The translations under genes were made by a program, and so were the position numbers. From Owenia fusiformis (taxonomy: Eukaryota > Annelida > Polychaeta > Sabellida > Oweniidae), in NCBI GenBank assembly GCA_903813345.2, contig CAIIXF020000005.1:41393394-41457393 (forward strand): DNA of 64,000 nt, read 5' to 3'. A model generated the notes under the pieces. That model made no database searches and was not told where the DNA came from. It was given only the letters and a program-made list of their open reading frames with translations. Of the stretch, positions 55,501 to 64,000 are shown piece by piece. The stretch's first letter is position 1; the number at the start of each line of letters is the position of its first letter.

Positions 55501-57076
55501 ATACTTCACCAATTTATCATGTTGCGTTACACGTTTAAAAGTTAAATGAAGTTCCTTAAAGGGGTTTAGCAAATTACAGGATTTACAAAATATTTGAAAG
55601 TTCATTAAATATAAACTCTGAAATTCAAACATTGCCATTTTTGGCTATTTTTACAAAATGGCCGACGGACCAGTTCTAAACCTTGGTTCTCCCGTAGTCC
55701 GATTTTGTTAAAAAATTAGTGCAATATCGGAAGCATTTGTAACGTCGTGTTAAAGCGCCGTTGTGATCTAAGAAAATTTCCGAAAAGTGGAATAGCTACC
55801 CGGGAACAGCTAGCCTTCATACAAAAATGCTTACCTGGAACCTCTACTCGCTCGTAGTAATCTATGTTACCATTGGTTTGTGTGGACCCGACGTCACCTC
55901 TATTGCTCGTGCTTATGATGCATATCTGCTGGCGTTGAACATATTCTGCAGATTTGCACTCGAAGTCACCCATGTTAATGCATCTCTCGAGGCACTCTTC
56001 CAGTGACAGTCCTCTAGCTCGGTCATCGTTGTTGCCAGGGAGATACTGACCTTGTTTACGGACCCAATATGAACCATTCACCTCAATTAGGGTTTCGTCT
56101 ACAATTTAATATTTTAAACAATTGCAAGAAATGCTAGAGTCAAGACATATCTAATGGTGTTTGGAGGGGGTGCCAACGACGCCCATATTCTTTGAATTCA
56201 TACTAGGGACACGTCATTGAAATTCTGATATAATATTTTGAAATAAATGCTTCGCACAGTTGGTCACGTTCCCCCGTTGATTTATTATGCAAGTTACATG
56301 TAATGTTCGGGCAACGGAGTGACGGAGATGGACGAAGATACTTCAGCCCACCCCAACTCTATCCATAAACGCTCCCCAGCCCTAACCTCTAACTCTAACC
56401 ATAAAGGAAAATCTGAATTTTTCTCGACCAACCCCAAATATCTTAGCAACTTTTGACAAACTGATAAGATAAATCACATGTCATATGCTATCCTTTTTTA
56501 TCCGAGTTCCGTTTCTTTATGGTTCCTAGAGGAATCCGCTTTATTTTTTATATAGAACTGATTTCATGCATCAAAGCACGGTTTTGTGTTAACATTGCAA
56601 TACAATAAAATCTTTACAGTGTATCGATTATTCGAGTATCGAGTGCTTTTGAAGATTGTGAACTTCACCATTTTACAGGCATCTTTAAATAAAAATAATT
56701 ATTTGACCATCTATGATAATCTACTTAATCTCATATCAATTCCCTAAATTGATTTTGGACTCTGTTTTTAGATTTTGGACTAATTCTATAGGGTGGCCAA
56801 ATGATATCCATGTCATAAAAAGATCCCGCTCTCGACCCCGAGTAGCAATCCTCCTCTAGGCTAATCTACAAGCTAAGCCATTAAAAAGTCGATACAAGTA
56901 TTCTTGTCCTAAAAAAATGTGTTAGTTAAAGAGAAAAAACTTTCCTAAAATCCTTAATGAAATGATTATTCTTCAAAAAAGGGTTACCAGTAAACATTAT
57001 CAATCTTACCTGTTTTAGCATAACCTATCGCCCCCAATAATAGGGTCATCCCCAGGACCAGACTGTACAACTGCAT
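43035..57076 (-). CDS. Gene C: PAN-mucin-VWC-TTR-like secreted protein with Ser-Gly tail
   Basis: A complete minus-strand gene; 11 exons join into 868 codons from ATG (57076) to TGA (43035-43037): 57076-57010, 56098-55835, 54556-54497, 54226-53963, 52238-51450, 51186-51094, 47271-47149, 46738-46550, 45344-45221, 44304-44178, 43541-43035. Order: signal peptide, PAN, linker, PAN, mucin-like repeat, two half-VWC, VWC, TTR-like domain, Ser-Gly tail. It is gene B without the VWC triplet and without any N-half-VWC, WAP or EGF exons. Splice phases match B throughout (1 until the TTR-like domain, then 2 and 0). Introns carry large palindromes and a minisatellite. No WAP-like sequence was seen between 45345 and 46549, so the loss looks real. 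Confidence 0.85.
44178..44304 (-). CDS. Gene C exon: TTR-like domain, second exon
   Basis: A 127-nt exon (phase 2 to 0): KTDDMGYVTTLRTKKPLERG, FLYFSTEYSF, YPFIQ. Confidence 0.87.
44480..45220. repeat. Minisatellite of about 122/125 bp derived from TTR-like exon 1
   Basis: GCAAATAATA recurs at 44581, 44706, 44831, 44953, 45078 and 45200. Each unit contains the middle and 3' end of the TTR-like first exon (GGCATGCCAAATGTACA on the minus strand ... GGAGGTGGTA) and its donor GTGAGTAGTACTATTATTTG. Some units differ by a 3-base TGC insertion. The leftmost unit (about 44470-44580) is the most diverged. The genuine exon lies at the right end (45221-45344). Confidence 0.88.
45221..45344 (-). CDS. Gene C exon: TTR-like domain, first exon
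   Basis: A 124-nt exon (phase 1 to 2): MKLQVTGNLVNSMTGMGMPN, then VHVTLGRLEMGGG. It is the only unit of the local array with a real acceptor (TTCCAG before 45344). Confidence 0.83.
45500..46190. repeat. Cluster of small foldback elements with poly-G
   Basis: Three hairpins: GTGACTGCCATTAGGGGAAA (45504) against the complement near 45640-45661; GGGCGTAGCCAG (45689) against CTGGCTACGCCC (45961-45972), with poly-G runs of 12 (45758) and about 16 (45931) next to the arms; and GCTAGCAGGTAAGATAAGAC (46102) against its complement near 46185. ORFs here are incidental. Confidence 0.6.
46550..46738 (-). CDS. Gene C exon: full VWC domain
   Basis: A 63-codon phase 1-1 exon: CDYEGRRYPLGDF, PCIHCTCMEEGAMC, CEVPQC, GECCPSCPDKP. 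Orthologous in position to the last VWC of gene B. Confidence 0.9.
47149..47271 (-). CDS. Gene C exon: C-terminal half of VWC with Pro/Thr linker
   Basis: A 41-codon phase 1-1 exon: DCMGVSCANIIRCGDGS, PPGKCCPHC, PTSVTPTPSPP. Confidence 0.78.
47416..50953. mobile_element. 3.5-kb palindromic element with inverted gene fragments
   Basis: Arms of about 1.5 kb (47416-48940 and 49480-50953) are inverted copies; the outermost match is GGGGAGTAAGTC against GACTTACTCCCC. Both arms encode the same broken frames: 48039-48224 (+) and 50179-50364 (-) share KRTYATDTT, LDDDVLKQFDEWCAD and QQNVPVF; 48497-48934 (+) and 49477-49818 (-) share ASVENIAPSFRCMPNASKM. I think this is a relic of a repeat-associated protein gene (FDEWC...FKLW type), but the frames are interrupted and the family is not certain. 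It lies in gene C's intron. Confidence 0.75.
51094..51186 (-). CDS. Gene C exon: C-terminal half of VWC
   Basis: A 31-codon phase 1-1 exon: DCSLVDCPLQKCREFEPLF, PPGECCQQCGE. Confidence 0.8.
51450..52238 (-). CDS. Gene C exon: mucin-like Thr/Pro/Lys tandem repeat
   Basis: A 263-codon exon without Met, read between ag at 52239-52240 and donor GTGGGA. It starts SPEVTSTPTRGPST and continues in units like STAKPTTASTDKPATRPSTV, ending TNTPTPTDPT. It is rich in Thr, Ser, Ala, Pro and Lys with no Cys, and probably heavily O-glycosylated and basic. It holds the same place after the second PAN as gene B's mucin exon, but the repeat is unrelated. The large plus-strand frames here are only its antisense. 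Confidence 0.83.
52320..52725. other. Gene C intron, nothing recognised
   Basis: AT-rich intron sequence with no exon or clear element. Confidence 0.4.
52730..53340. repeat. Dispersed repeat family, copy 2
   Basis: It aligns with 39785-40380 and 59507-59790 (blocks such as TTCTCATAGAAACCAGTG, GGGAAATGAACTC and ATTATTGAAATAGTATGTCC). Confidence 0.7.
53963..54226 (-). CDS. Gene C exon: PAN/apple domain 2
   Basis: A 264-nt phase 1-1 exon: GEAPMQMNGVYWVRKQGQYL, EECLERC, FVCRS, MCIISRSNR, YYERVVLS. Confidence 0.9.
54497..54556 (-). CDS. Gene C exon: Thr/Ser linker
   Basis: A 20-codon phase 1-1 exon: DNSTRPATESTIISYPNPRD. It has the same length as the type 1 linker of gene A, and was too short to be found as an ORF. 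Confidence 0.65.
54560..55834. other. Gene C intron, nothing recognised
   Basis: No exon and no clear repeat pair seen between the linker and PAN 1. Confidence 0.4.
55835..56098 (-). CDS. Gene C exon: PAN/apple domain 1
   Basis: A 264-nt phase 1-1 exon: DETLIEVNGSYWVRKQGQYL, EECLERC, FECKS, ICIISTSNR, YYERVEVPG. Confidence 0.9.
56100..57005. other. Gene C first intron, nothing recognised
   Basis: AT-rich sequence with a short CCCTAACCTCTAACTCTAACC stretch at 56380-56400; no exon. Confidence 0.4.
57010..57076 (-). CDS. Gene C first exon: signal peptide
   Basis: ATG at 57076 opens MQLYSLVLGMTLLLGAIGYA followed by KT, with a phase 1 donor GTAAGA. It has the same length and a similar sequence to gene B's leader exon. 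Confidence 0.85.
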
Positions 57077-57200
57077 CCTGATAAAAGTGTTGTTCACCTG
57101 TTGAATCCTCTACTCTCGAATTATAATTAGTCGCACTGGAGTTAAAAAAATTGTGCACTAAGGTCCAGTATTTATTGCAAAGCTAAATTATTAATTTAAT
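57077..57200 (-). promoter_or_regulatory. Gene C 5' UTR, conserved with gene B
   Basis: GTGTTGTTCACCT and CTCnCGAATTAT on the plus strand upstream of ATG match gene B at 32905-32940. No clear TATA box. Confidence 0.35.
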
Positions 57201-57312
57201 CTCACGAATGCTTCCATAGTTTCATTCAGATGAGCTAAAACACAAAAATACTGTTATACTGTACACCCAAATGAATCATTTAAAGCATTTCTATATAAAT
57301 AACATACAATAT

Positions 57313-57833
57313 CACCCCGGATTAGCATGACTACGGTAAAGTCAGATACCGTTGTCACAAATGGCGGACATAACCGTCGCTTCAATTAGATTTTCATGAA
57401 CTGTATGTTTAATAGAGTACCTAGACTAAATCCCTTTGGAACAACAATCAATCAAAGTGTCTTAATACTCATTGTACAGTTAATAATGTTCTACCATCGA
57501 AATAAAGTCTTTAATTTAACCGATCAAAATGAGATACGGGACAACGGACACTGTAATTACCATATGCCGTTGTCTTTCTAAATTACCCAAATTCAGATTC
57601 CGTTGTCATTGACGATATCGAAGAGGCTATATTGTGGCGATTCACGACCCAATTTGATCGAAAATGGGATTTCATATGATACATTATCACAAGAGTTTAA
57701 TGCATGCACAGAATTAACGACGATAAAATCCTATGAAATGAGGACCAAGTGATTAAACAGTTGAAGCGACGGTTATGTCCGCCATTTGTGCCAACGGTTT
57801 CTGACCTTACCGTAGTCAGGCTATTCCGGTGTG
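57313..57833. mobile_element. MITE with inverted ends of about 70 bp
   Basis: Left arm CATGACTACGGTAA, CACAAATGGCGGACATAACC, GTCGCTTCAA; right arm is the complement (TTGAAGCGACGGTTATGTCC ... TTACCGTAGTCA). No coding potential. Confidence 0.75.
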
Positions 57834-57932
57834 AATATGCAAATAGTCTCTTAAATGCCCTCTTAAATACACTTTCTAAAGTTCTTTAGAAATAATCTAA
57901 AATAGTATATATTCCACTTGACAAATTACCTC

Positions 57933-58617
57933 TAAGAACCCAGATTGTAAATTAAGTTGTAAAGTAACTTTACAACTTCACCCTATGCAGATAGAGCCTG
58001 GGGGAAATATTGGGTGCGGAGCAAATGAGCGGAGGGTGCGGAGCTAACGGTCATTTTTGAATTTAAATTTGGGATATTTCTGAAACTAAGCCGTTTTGGG
58101 ACTTCAAATATACCAAGATATGTGTATTTGACACCAAATATCAATACAATTGTGAAAATAGTAGCGCAATTCATTCTATAGCGACGCAGTGTGCCTTAAA
58201 CCTTTCCCAGACCTATATATTTTGAAATTTCCGATTTTTTATAAAATCACACAGATACTGCCTGGCTTCCAAGATGCAAAAATAATTTGCATGGGTATCT
58301 TGAACACCATTTGCTGAATGCTGGGGACGCAGTATTAAAAGGATAGTCTCAAAATATATAGGTCTGGGAAATGTTTAAGGCATACTGCGTCGCTATAAAA
58401 TGAATTGCACTACTATTTTCACAATTTTATTGATATTTGGTGTCAAATACACATATCTTGGTATATTTGAAGTCCCAAAACGGCTTAGTTTCAGAAATAT
58501 CCCAATTTTAAATTCAAAAATGACCGTTAGCTCCGCACCCTCCGCTCATTTGCGCCGCACCCAATATTTCCCACAGGCTCTGTCTGCATAGGGTGAACTT
58601 ACGATCTGGGTTCTTTA
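57933..58617. mobile_element. Foldback element with arms of about 250 bp
   Basis: Left and right arms are inverted copies with very few differences; short frames 57983-58174 (-) and 58400-58591 (+) are the same sequence seen in both arms and need not be genes. Outer ends AAGAACCCAGAT and ATCTGGGTTCTT pair. Confidence 0.75.
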
Positions 58618-58699
58618 ATGGACACAGTAGGTATGACCAAAATATTGCAATAACTGACTTTATTTACTAATATCAAAAGCTTGAAACTGGAAATAATGT

Positions 58700-59880
58700 T
58701 AAAGACTCCATACAAAGTTTCAACCACCTTAGTGTGTCTTACCAAATGTTATCGAAATGTGTGGTTTGTGAAAAGTAGCACGTAGGTTATTGCAAACAAT
58801 TTCAGACGGTTATATCTTGGTTTATAACTAATTTCTGACAATGAAGACATGTTTATCTTTTAGATCCATTCATTATCTCAAAGAAAATTATATACAGTAA
58901 TAATAAAGTCAAACAAACTCGGAGATATTAAACTAGCAATCAACCCATCAATACACTTTTCAAAGATGTTAACCTCATTTTCACCGAAAATGCAATCATT
59001 TTTACATTGTTTAATGCATTACTATTCTTTATTTTAATATATCAAATATTTCTTGAAAGATAAACTTAATTGCTTTAAGATACCTGTAGATGTTCCCCAT
59101 GTTATTTCTCCATTGAAAAATTTCATGCTATCCATTGGTTTCAGTTCATTTTGATCATCCAAATTCAGTATCTTTAAAGTCCCTGGAGCAATCAACTTTT
59201 CCTCTTAGGAAATAGAACATGTCTCAAAGCAAATTCTAATTATGCATTCAACAATATAATAAAAGGTTGCATTTTTGGTGAAAATTAGATCAACATTTTT
59301 GAAAAAGTATGTTGATTGGTCCATTGCCCCTTCAATATCTCTTCTAGGTCTGATTAACTAAATTATCATTATATATACTTTTCTTGAAGATAATGAATGT
59401 ACCTAAAAGATACACCCATGTCCATGATCAGAAAATATTCATAATTCAAGTTAGAATTGTTTGAAATTGTTTGTGATAACCCACGTGCTCCTTTGTTTTT
59501 AGAATTTCAAAAAGTAGTTTTTAGGTTTTTAAGGACTCGGAAAATCGTGAATCTATCTAAAACTAAATTGTAGAGATTATACATATATTTTAATAAACGA
59601 TAATTCACACCGATGCGTAGCATTTGGCCGCATGTGTCTTCTGCATTAGTTTATAAATGGGCGAGAAATGAACTAATACACGAAAATTGTCCAGAGAAAA
59701 ATGGATTTTAAAATTCTAGTTCTCATAGAAACCAATGATGCGGTAATATTTAAAACACTATATTTATTCTTCTTTTCAACCTTCTTTTGTATAGTGTAGC
59801 ATATTTAGAAAAAATGACCAAGAAAATAATTTTGAATTTTACATCTTTTTCCTAAAATAATTCTAAAATAACTTTTAATG
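58700..59880. repeat. Dispersed repeat family, copy 3
   Basis: Its start (CATACAAAGTTTCAACCAC) matches 39707 (CATATAAAGTTTAAACCAC), and 59507-59790 matches the rest of copy 1. It is interrupted by unrelated sequence at about 58900-59490. Confidence 0.65.
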
Positions 59881-59883
59881 TCC

Positions 59884-60045
59884 GCGATAAAACACTCTGC
59901 CGGCGCCCGGGCGATGTCTAAAATCGGCCGATGAGGCTCGATCATCGCCGGCGCCCGTACGATGCCCGAGAGGCTCGCCGGCCGATTTTGAACATAATAT
60001 TCATCGGCCGGACGCCGTAGTGAAAATCTGAGCCTATGTGACCAA
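59884..60045. mobile_element. GC-rich insertion with CCGGCGCCCG motifs
   Basis: About 160 bases are strikingly GC-rich against AT-rich surroundings, with GCCGGCGCCCGnnCGATG twice and CGGCCGATG / CATCGGCCG inverted. Sequence on both sides resembles the dispersed repeat family. Ends not defined. Confidence 0.5.
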
Positions 60046-60439
60046 GGCATTAAAAGGAGTGCGGAAAGTATCGCAACAGATTTCGGGCAGTCATATGTTG
60101 GATTTTGGCTATTTTCTGATGACTTAAACAGGTGCATATGTTAGACCAATGCATTACCTCCAGGAAAAGCACTCATAGAGATAATAAAATAATTTTTACT
60201 TTGAGACAGGGAAGATGCGAACAACCCATCCACTTGTTTTTTCGGATCCGGAAATTGTCCTGATTGCTGATGCTATACATTAGTACAACAATCGTTTATC
60301 CATTGAACACATCCTATCTCCACAAAAAATCATGATGATTCTGTATTGAAAAAATTATTCAAAGATTAGTGGGTGGCAAACACGTACATTTGTGTTCTAT
60401 ATGTAAACGCGGTATATGGCATATATTCATGGTTGCGCG

Positions 60440-60650
60440 GTATTTGTGATACAGGTGAATATGCCATACTCACCTGCGGTATATGGCATATTCCGCAGGT
60501 GAGTATGCGATATTCCGCAGTGAATATGCGATACATTGATTTCAGTGAATACCCGATACGCACCTGCGGAATATGACATACTCACTTGCGGAATATGCCA
60601 TATTACGCAGGTGAATATGACATATACCGCAGGTGAAAACGTGATACAGA
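60440..60650. repeat. Array of palindromic CACCTGCGGnATATG motifs
   Basis: About eight copies of CACCTGCGG or CCGCAGGTG alternate in orientation, separated by ATATGnCATA words; two or three more lie at 60945-61000. Short frames across it are by-products. Confidence 0.75.
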
Positions 60651-61109
60651 AAGCCTTGATTTGATTGGTTGCGAGAATCGACTCTAAATGTAAAACAACG
60701 CTGGATTACCAATATAGTTAGTTAGTATATGAATCCTGGATTGATTGAGTAAGTTTATTACGCGAGATTGGTGAATTAAACTTCTGCTAAGTTAATATAT
60801 TCGATACACAGTACTGTTGATTCAGTAATCATTATATTAATCTATAACGTTTTACTTGTTCGTTCAATGGATGCAGTTATTGACGTCGACAATTGCGTAC
60901 TTCCGTATCACGTTCTCATTGGTTAGTGTGTATGCCATATACCGCAGGTGAATCTGTCATACACCGCAAGTGAATATGTCATATTCGTTGCGGAATATGA
61001 CATATTTTTTGTATCGAGTTTACCGCGTAACACTATATACACTAGTATACTTTTAACACAAACGTATGAAAATGATTGACGTGAACACAAATGTGACACC
61101 ATTTCGATC

Positions 61110-61795
61110 ATGAACCATTAAGTCAGATTGTGAAATCAATTAGGATAAAATGTGCCGTTAACCTATTGGTTCGTCATAAGTATATGATTTACATGAAATC
61201 AGTATATGACCAAAATTTGTAACTTACAAATAATGTGAATTAAATTTTTGAAAACCTCATTTCTTCATACCCAAGTTGCAGGAAGTAATTAAATATGTAT
61301 TGAGTTAAAAGAAAATACAATAACTAAAGTAAATTCAAAGCAAATGATTCATACTATAATATAAATTAATAATTTGTAATTCTTTGATTTATTCCCAAAT
61401 TTCTTTTACAAAAATGTAATTAAAAATTGTGTATTGAAAAAGTTTTTTTTGTCACGCGCATACAAATCTTTATCACGAACTTAGGTTTAGAAATAGGTTT
61501 GGAATAAAGTAGGCTAAAACACTCAGTTTGATTACTTTCTTCACATCTTATATTGGAATTAGAGTAAAACATTTTGTTTTAATACCCTTTCAGCACCCTT
61601 ATTAAATGTGTATTTCATAATTATGTTTCTAAGTCTAAGTTAAATGTAATGGCGTTATACACCCTCGGCTAAATACTTTTTATTAATATTCATCCTTAAC
61701 ATAGCAATGATGCCTCTATTCTGAATATGGGTCCGAGTTGGCTTGGGTCAAATTTGACCAGATACCTTTTAAACATTATTAGGAATGAACCTATG
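61110..61795. other. Intergenic, nothing recognised
   Basis: AT-rich, no gene or clear repeat. Confidence 0.4.
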
Positions 61796-61799
61796 TACT

Positions 61800-62220
61800 T
61801 TAAGTGGTACACTTCATCAGGATGGGTGTGGTACATCGATGTCTCATTGAGTGATCCTCATTTATCAGTGAGTTGAAAATATGGATCACACTACATAAAA
61901 AATGAGCTGGGGGAAGAGACATGTGTCATGGCTTGGAGTACACCAGGATAAAAATTCAGGTTCAGTACCTTCACTTGTAGAGAGAATCCAACAGAGGAAC
62001 AGGCAGAAAAATACATGTATACTATGAACATATTTGTGGAAAACAATAAAGCAATATTACTTCAAAGGCTTCGTTTTATTTCGGTGCAATCAAGTATTAT
62101 AAACTAACCAAAAAGGTTTGAATTATTAAGTGGTAACTGGTTGTAACTGGAGCATGTCACGTGGTCTTGAATTTGATCAGTTTCTCTTTTCCCGTTTCAG
62201 GTCTTTCTCCTCAAGAAATA
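61800..62220 (-). promoter_or_regulatory. Gene D 3' UTR / flank with polyadenylation signal
   Basis: TTTATT at 62075-62080 gives AATAAA on the minus strand about 140 bases past the gene D stop. The block is copied at 35325-35790. Confidence 0.45.
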
Positions 62221-62559
62221 TTACCCAGAACCAGGTCCAGAACCAGATCCAGAATTCAATTCCGATCCAGAACCAGATCCGGAATCCAAGCCAGATCCAG
62301 AACCAGATACGGAATCCAAGCCAGATCCAGAACCAGATCCGGAATCAAATCCAGATCCAGAATCCAAACCAGATTCAGAATCAAATCCAGAATCGATGTC
62401 GTCATTCTTATCATCATCCCATTTTCCAGGCATGTTCTCTAAGATGATGGATATCATCTCGCGACTCATTGGCGGTAGTTGATTTACAGAATAGGAGAAT
62501 CTTCCTGCCACAACCGTAAAGTGGTACATGTCCTTCTGGCCAGTATGTCGGAAAAACAC
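62221..62559 (-). CDS. Gene D last exon: end of TTR-like domain plus short Ser-Gly tail
   Basis: A 339-nt phase 0 exon. After ENMPGKWDDDKNDDIDSG comes DSGSGSGSGLD-type repeat. The repeat array is 168 bases shorter than in B and C. Confidence 0.87.
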   Translation of the reverse strand: MFFRHTGQKDMYHFTVVAGRFSYSVNQLPPMSREMISIILENMPGKWDDDKNDDIDSGFDSESGLDSGSGFDSGSGSGSGLDSVSGSGSGLDSGSGSGSELNSGSGSGPGSG

Positions 62560-63614
62560 CTGAAATGAAATAACATATAAATGCACTTGTACTTGTCGGA
62601 CAATGAAATCAGAGAAGGTTGCATGTAATTGTACATTTTGAATAAGGTCTGTTCGTATTCGTTACTAGTTATCGAAGTGGCTAAATATGTAAATGTGACA
62701 AAAGACAATTGGGGTAATTCAGAATTAAAACAAATGTAGACTAGCCGTGTTGTACAGCGCCACCTAATGTTGTGGTAATTGAAGTGCACTGGCTATACAG
62801 AGTGGGTAATGCACTTTCATAAAATAATTTCAAGATGAGAAAAAATGTCCGTTTTGAGAATCGTTTTGCTTAGTGTTTTGATATATTAGTCTCGAGACAA
62901 TGTGGATGAATATATATATAGATAGAGATGATATAGATAACTGAAGATAAAAATGTGATATTGAACGAACCAATTTGAGCAAAATGAGCAATGGAGAACA
63001 GATATTTTTATTTTGGGTTACTTTGCTTCTTATGTATATTGTCTGTTTGGCAATTTCTTCTATAATTTAATACATGTTTGTACATGAAAATGTTTTCAAA
63101 TGAATGAAGTTGGGAAATAAAACACAAGTACAGTCAATAACGACAGTTGAGCAAGAGAGTTGCAGTCTCATGTGGTGCTTTTAGATGAACACATGTAAAG
63201 CCCACCTGTATAAAAGGGTACTGTACATATTCAAAGGAATACTCAGTGCTGAAATACAGGAAATAGTCTCTGCCCCTCTCCAATGGCTCCTTTGTCCGTA
63301 AAGTAGTAACATATCCCATGTCATCAGTGTTCCTGAAAACAAGCATAAATACATGTATAAGTTACAAGGGTAATTTGCACATTTTCTTAAATATAGAAAT
63401 AAACAAAATAAATATATATTTTATTTGTGATTTGTTAAGCACAATAATTAACAATTGAGACTGCGTACGATCCAATAATGCACTACTCACCCCATACCCA
63501 TTAAGGTATGACCACCTCCCATTTCCATCCTTCCCAATGAGACTGGTACATTTGGCATTCCCATTCCTGTCATTGAATTAACAAGGTTCCCAGTCACTTG
63601 CAGCTTCATAGAGT
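62221..63614 (-). CDS. Gene D: 3' end of a fourth TTR-like paralogue
   Basis: Three exons are in the window: 63614-63491, 63332-63206 and 62559-62221 (stop TAA). They encode the TTR-like domain (MKLQVTGNLVNSMTGMGMPN; NTDDMGYVTTLRTKEPLERG; VFFRHTGQKDMYHFTVVAGR) and a Ser-Gly tail. Phases 1-2-0 match A, B and C. The tail is about half as long as in B and C and ends SGSGPGSG. The first exon is phase 1, so upstream modules are expected beyond the right edge. Confidence 0.85.
63206..63332 (-). CDS. Gene D exon: TTR-like domain, second exon
   Basis: A 127-nt exon (phase 2 to 0), NTDDMGYVTTL ... FLYFSTEYSF ... YPFIQ, nearly identical to B and C. Confidence 0.87.
63491..63614 (-). CDS. Gene D exon: TTR-like domain, first exon
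   Basis: A 124-nt exon (phase 1 to 2), MKLQVTGNLVNSMTGMGMPN then VPVSLGRMEMGGG. Downstream is the ordinary intron, with no minisatellite of the gene C type. Confidence 0.85.
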
Positions 63615-64000
63615 CTGGAATAGGTTCATTCTCGTTTATTAAATAACTCAAATTTGTTTACAAATAGTCCATAGTACGAATAGATAATGATTGTGATTAG
63701 AAATGTCGAAATTCTGCCTAAAACACGTGAAATAAGGAAACATCGTAACTTCAAATGTACAATACCAGCAGTGATACTTGGATTCGACTCATGTATGTCT
63801 GTCACCGCCTGCATCCATAAATGCATCAACAAATTTGAATTTTTAAAAGAGGAGACATTTTGGAAAGTTTTAATATTTGCATGCTATCAAATTATCCATA
63901 ATGACATATACATAAATATGTGAGCATAAGTGCCAAGGGAAACGACTAAAAGTGTTCACAGCAAGAAAAGGAAAACGTCTATGTGTACACCACTCATAAG
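63615..64000. other. Gene D intron at right edge, nothing recognised
   Basis: No exon seen before the window ends. Confidence 0.4.

Noticed and set aside
56380-56400. Telomere-like CCCTAACCTCTAACTCTAACC
   Set aside because: Too short and irregular to be an interstitial telomeric repeat.
57983-58591. Identical 63-codon frames in opposite directions
   Set aside because: They are the two arms of a foldback element; similarity reflects the inverted repeat, not coding constraint.

Overview
The window is eukaryotic, AT-rich genomic DNA from an animal, most probably a marine invertebrate; I cannot name the phylum. Coding sequence is broken into many short exons with GT/AG boundaries. Extracellular modules dominate (PAN/apple, EGF, DOMON, WAP, VWC, mucin-like and transthyretin-like), and introns and gene-free stretches are full of DNA-transposon remnants. 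No prokaryotic features are present.

The main content is a cluster of related, modular, secreted multidomain genes. All end in the same three-exon transthyretin / 5-hydroxyisourate-hydrolase-like (TTR-like) domain. Gene A (+, 278-10785, 5' end outside the window) encodes five PAN domains with Thr/Ser/Pro linkers, two EGFs, a DOMON domain, three WAPs and the TTR-like domain. A 5093-bp tandem copy of its 3' half (A', 11833-16925) follows with no difference seen. Gene B (-, 32896-17351) looks complete: signal peptide, two PAN, a mucin-like repeat, three VWC, two cassettes of half-VWC/WAP/EGF/half-VWC/half-VWC/VWC, half-VWC, WAP, TTR-like domain and an acidic Ser-Gly-rich tail. Gene C (-, 57076-43035) is a shorter complete paralogue: signal peptide, PAN, linker, PAN, a different mucin-like repeat, two half-VWC, VWC, TTR-like domain and Ser-Gly tail. 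Gene D (-, 63614-62221) is the 3' end of another paralogue whose 5' part lies past the right edge. A and A' converge on B; B, C and D are head to tail on the minus strand.

Exons were joined by hand from splice consensus, homology between paralogues and phase. Between the signal peptide and the TTR-like domain every exon is symmetric phase 1-1. The TTR-like exons keep phases 1-2-0 in every copy. The joined models of B (24 exons, 1473 aa) and C (11 exons, 868 aa) stay in frame from ATG to stop, which supports the exon ends.

The rest is mostly repeats: a hAT-like element with 8-bp target duplication (25222-25804), a MULE-like element with 10-bp target duplication (34410-35309), a 5.4-kb element with long inverted ends (37186-42592), a 3.5-kb palindrome (47416-50953), several Tc1/mariner-type MITEs, foldback elements, a LINE 3' fragment, a tRNA-like SINE, and minisatellites apparently grown from pieces of the genes' own exons.

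The products are probably secreted matrix, mucus or surface glycoproteins. PAN, VWC and EGF would mediate adhesion, WAP may inhibit proteases, the Ser-Gly tails may carry glycosaminoglycans, and the TTR-like domain is probably a non-catalytic binding or assembly module. These roles are inferred from domain families.
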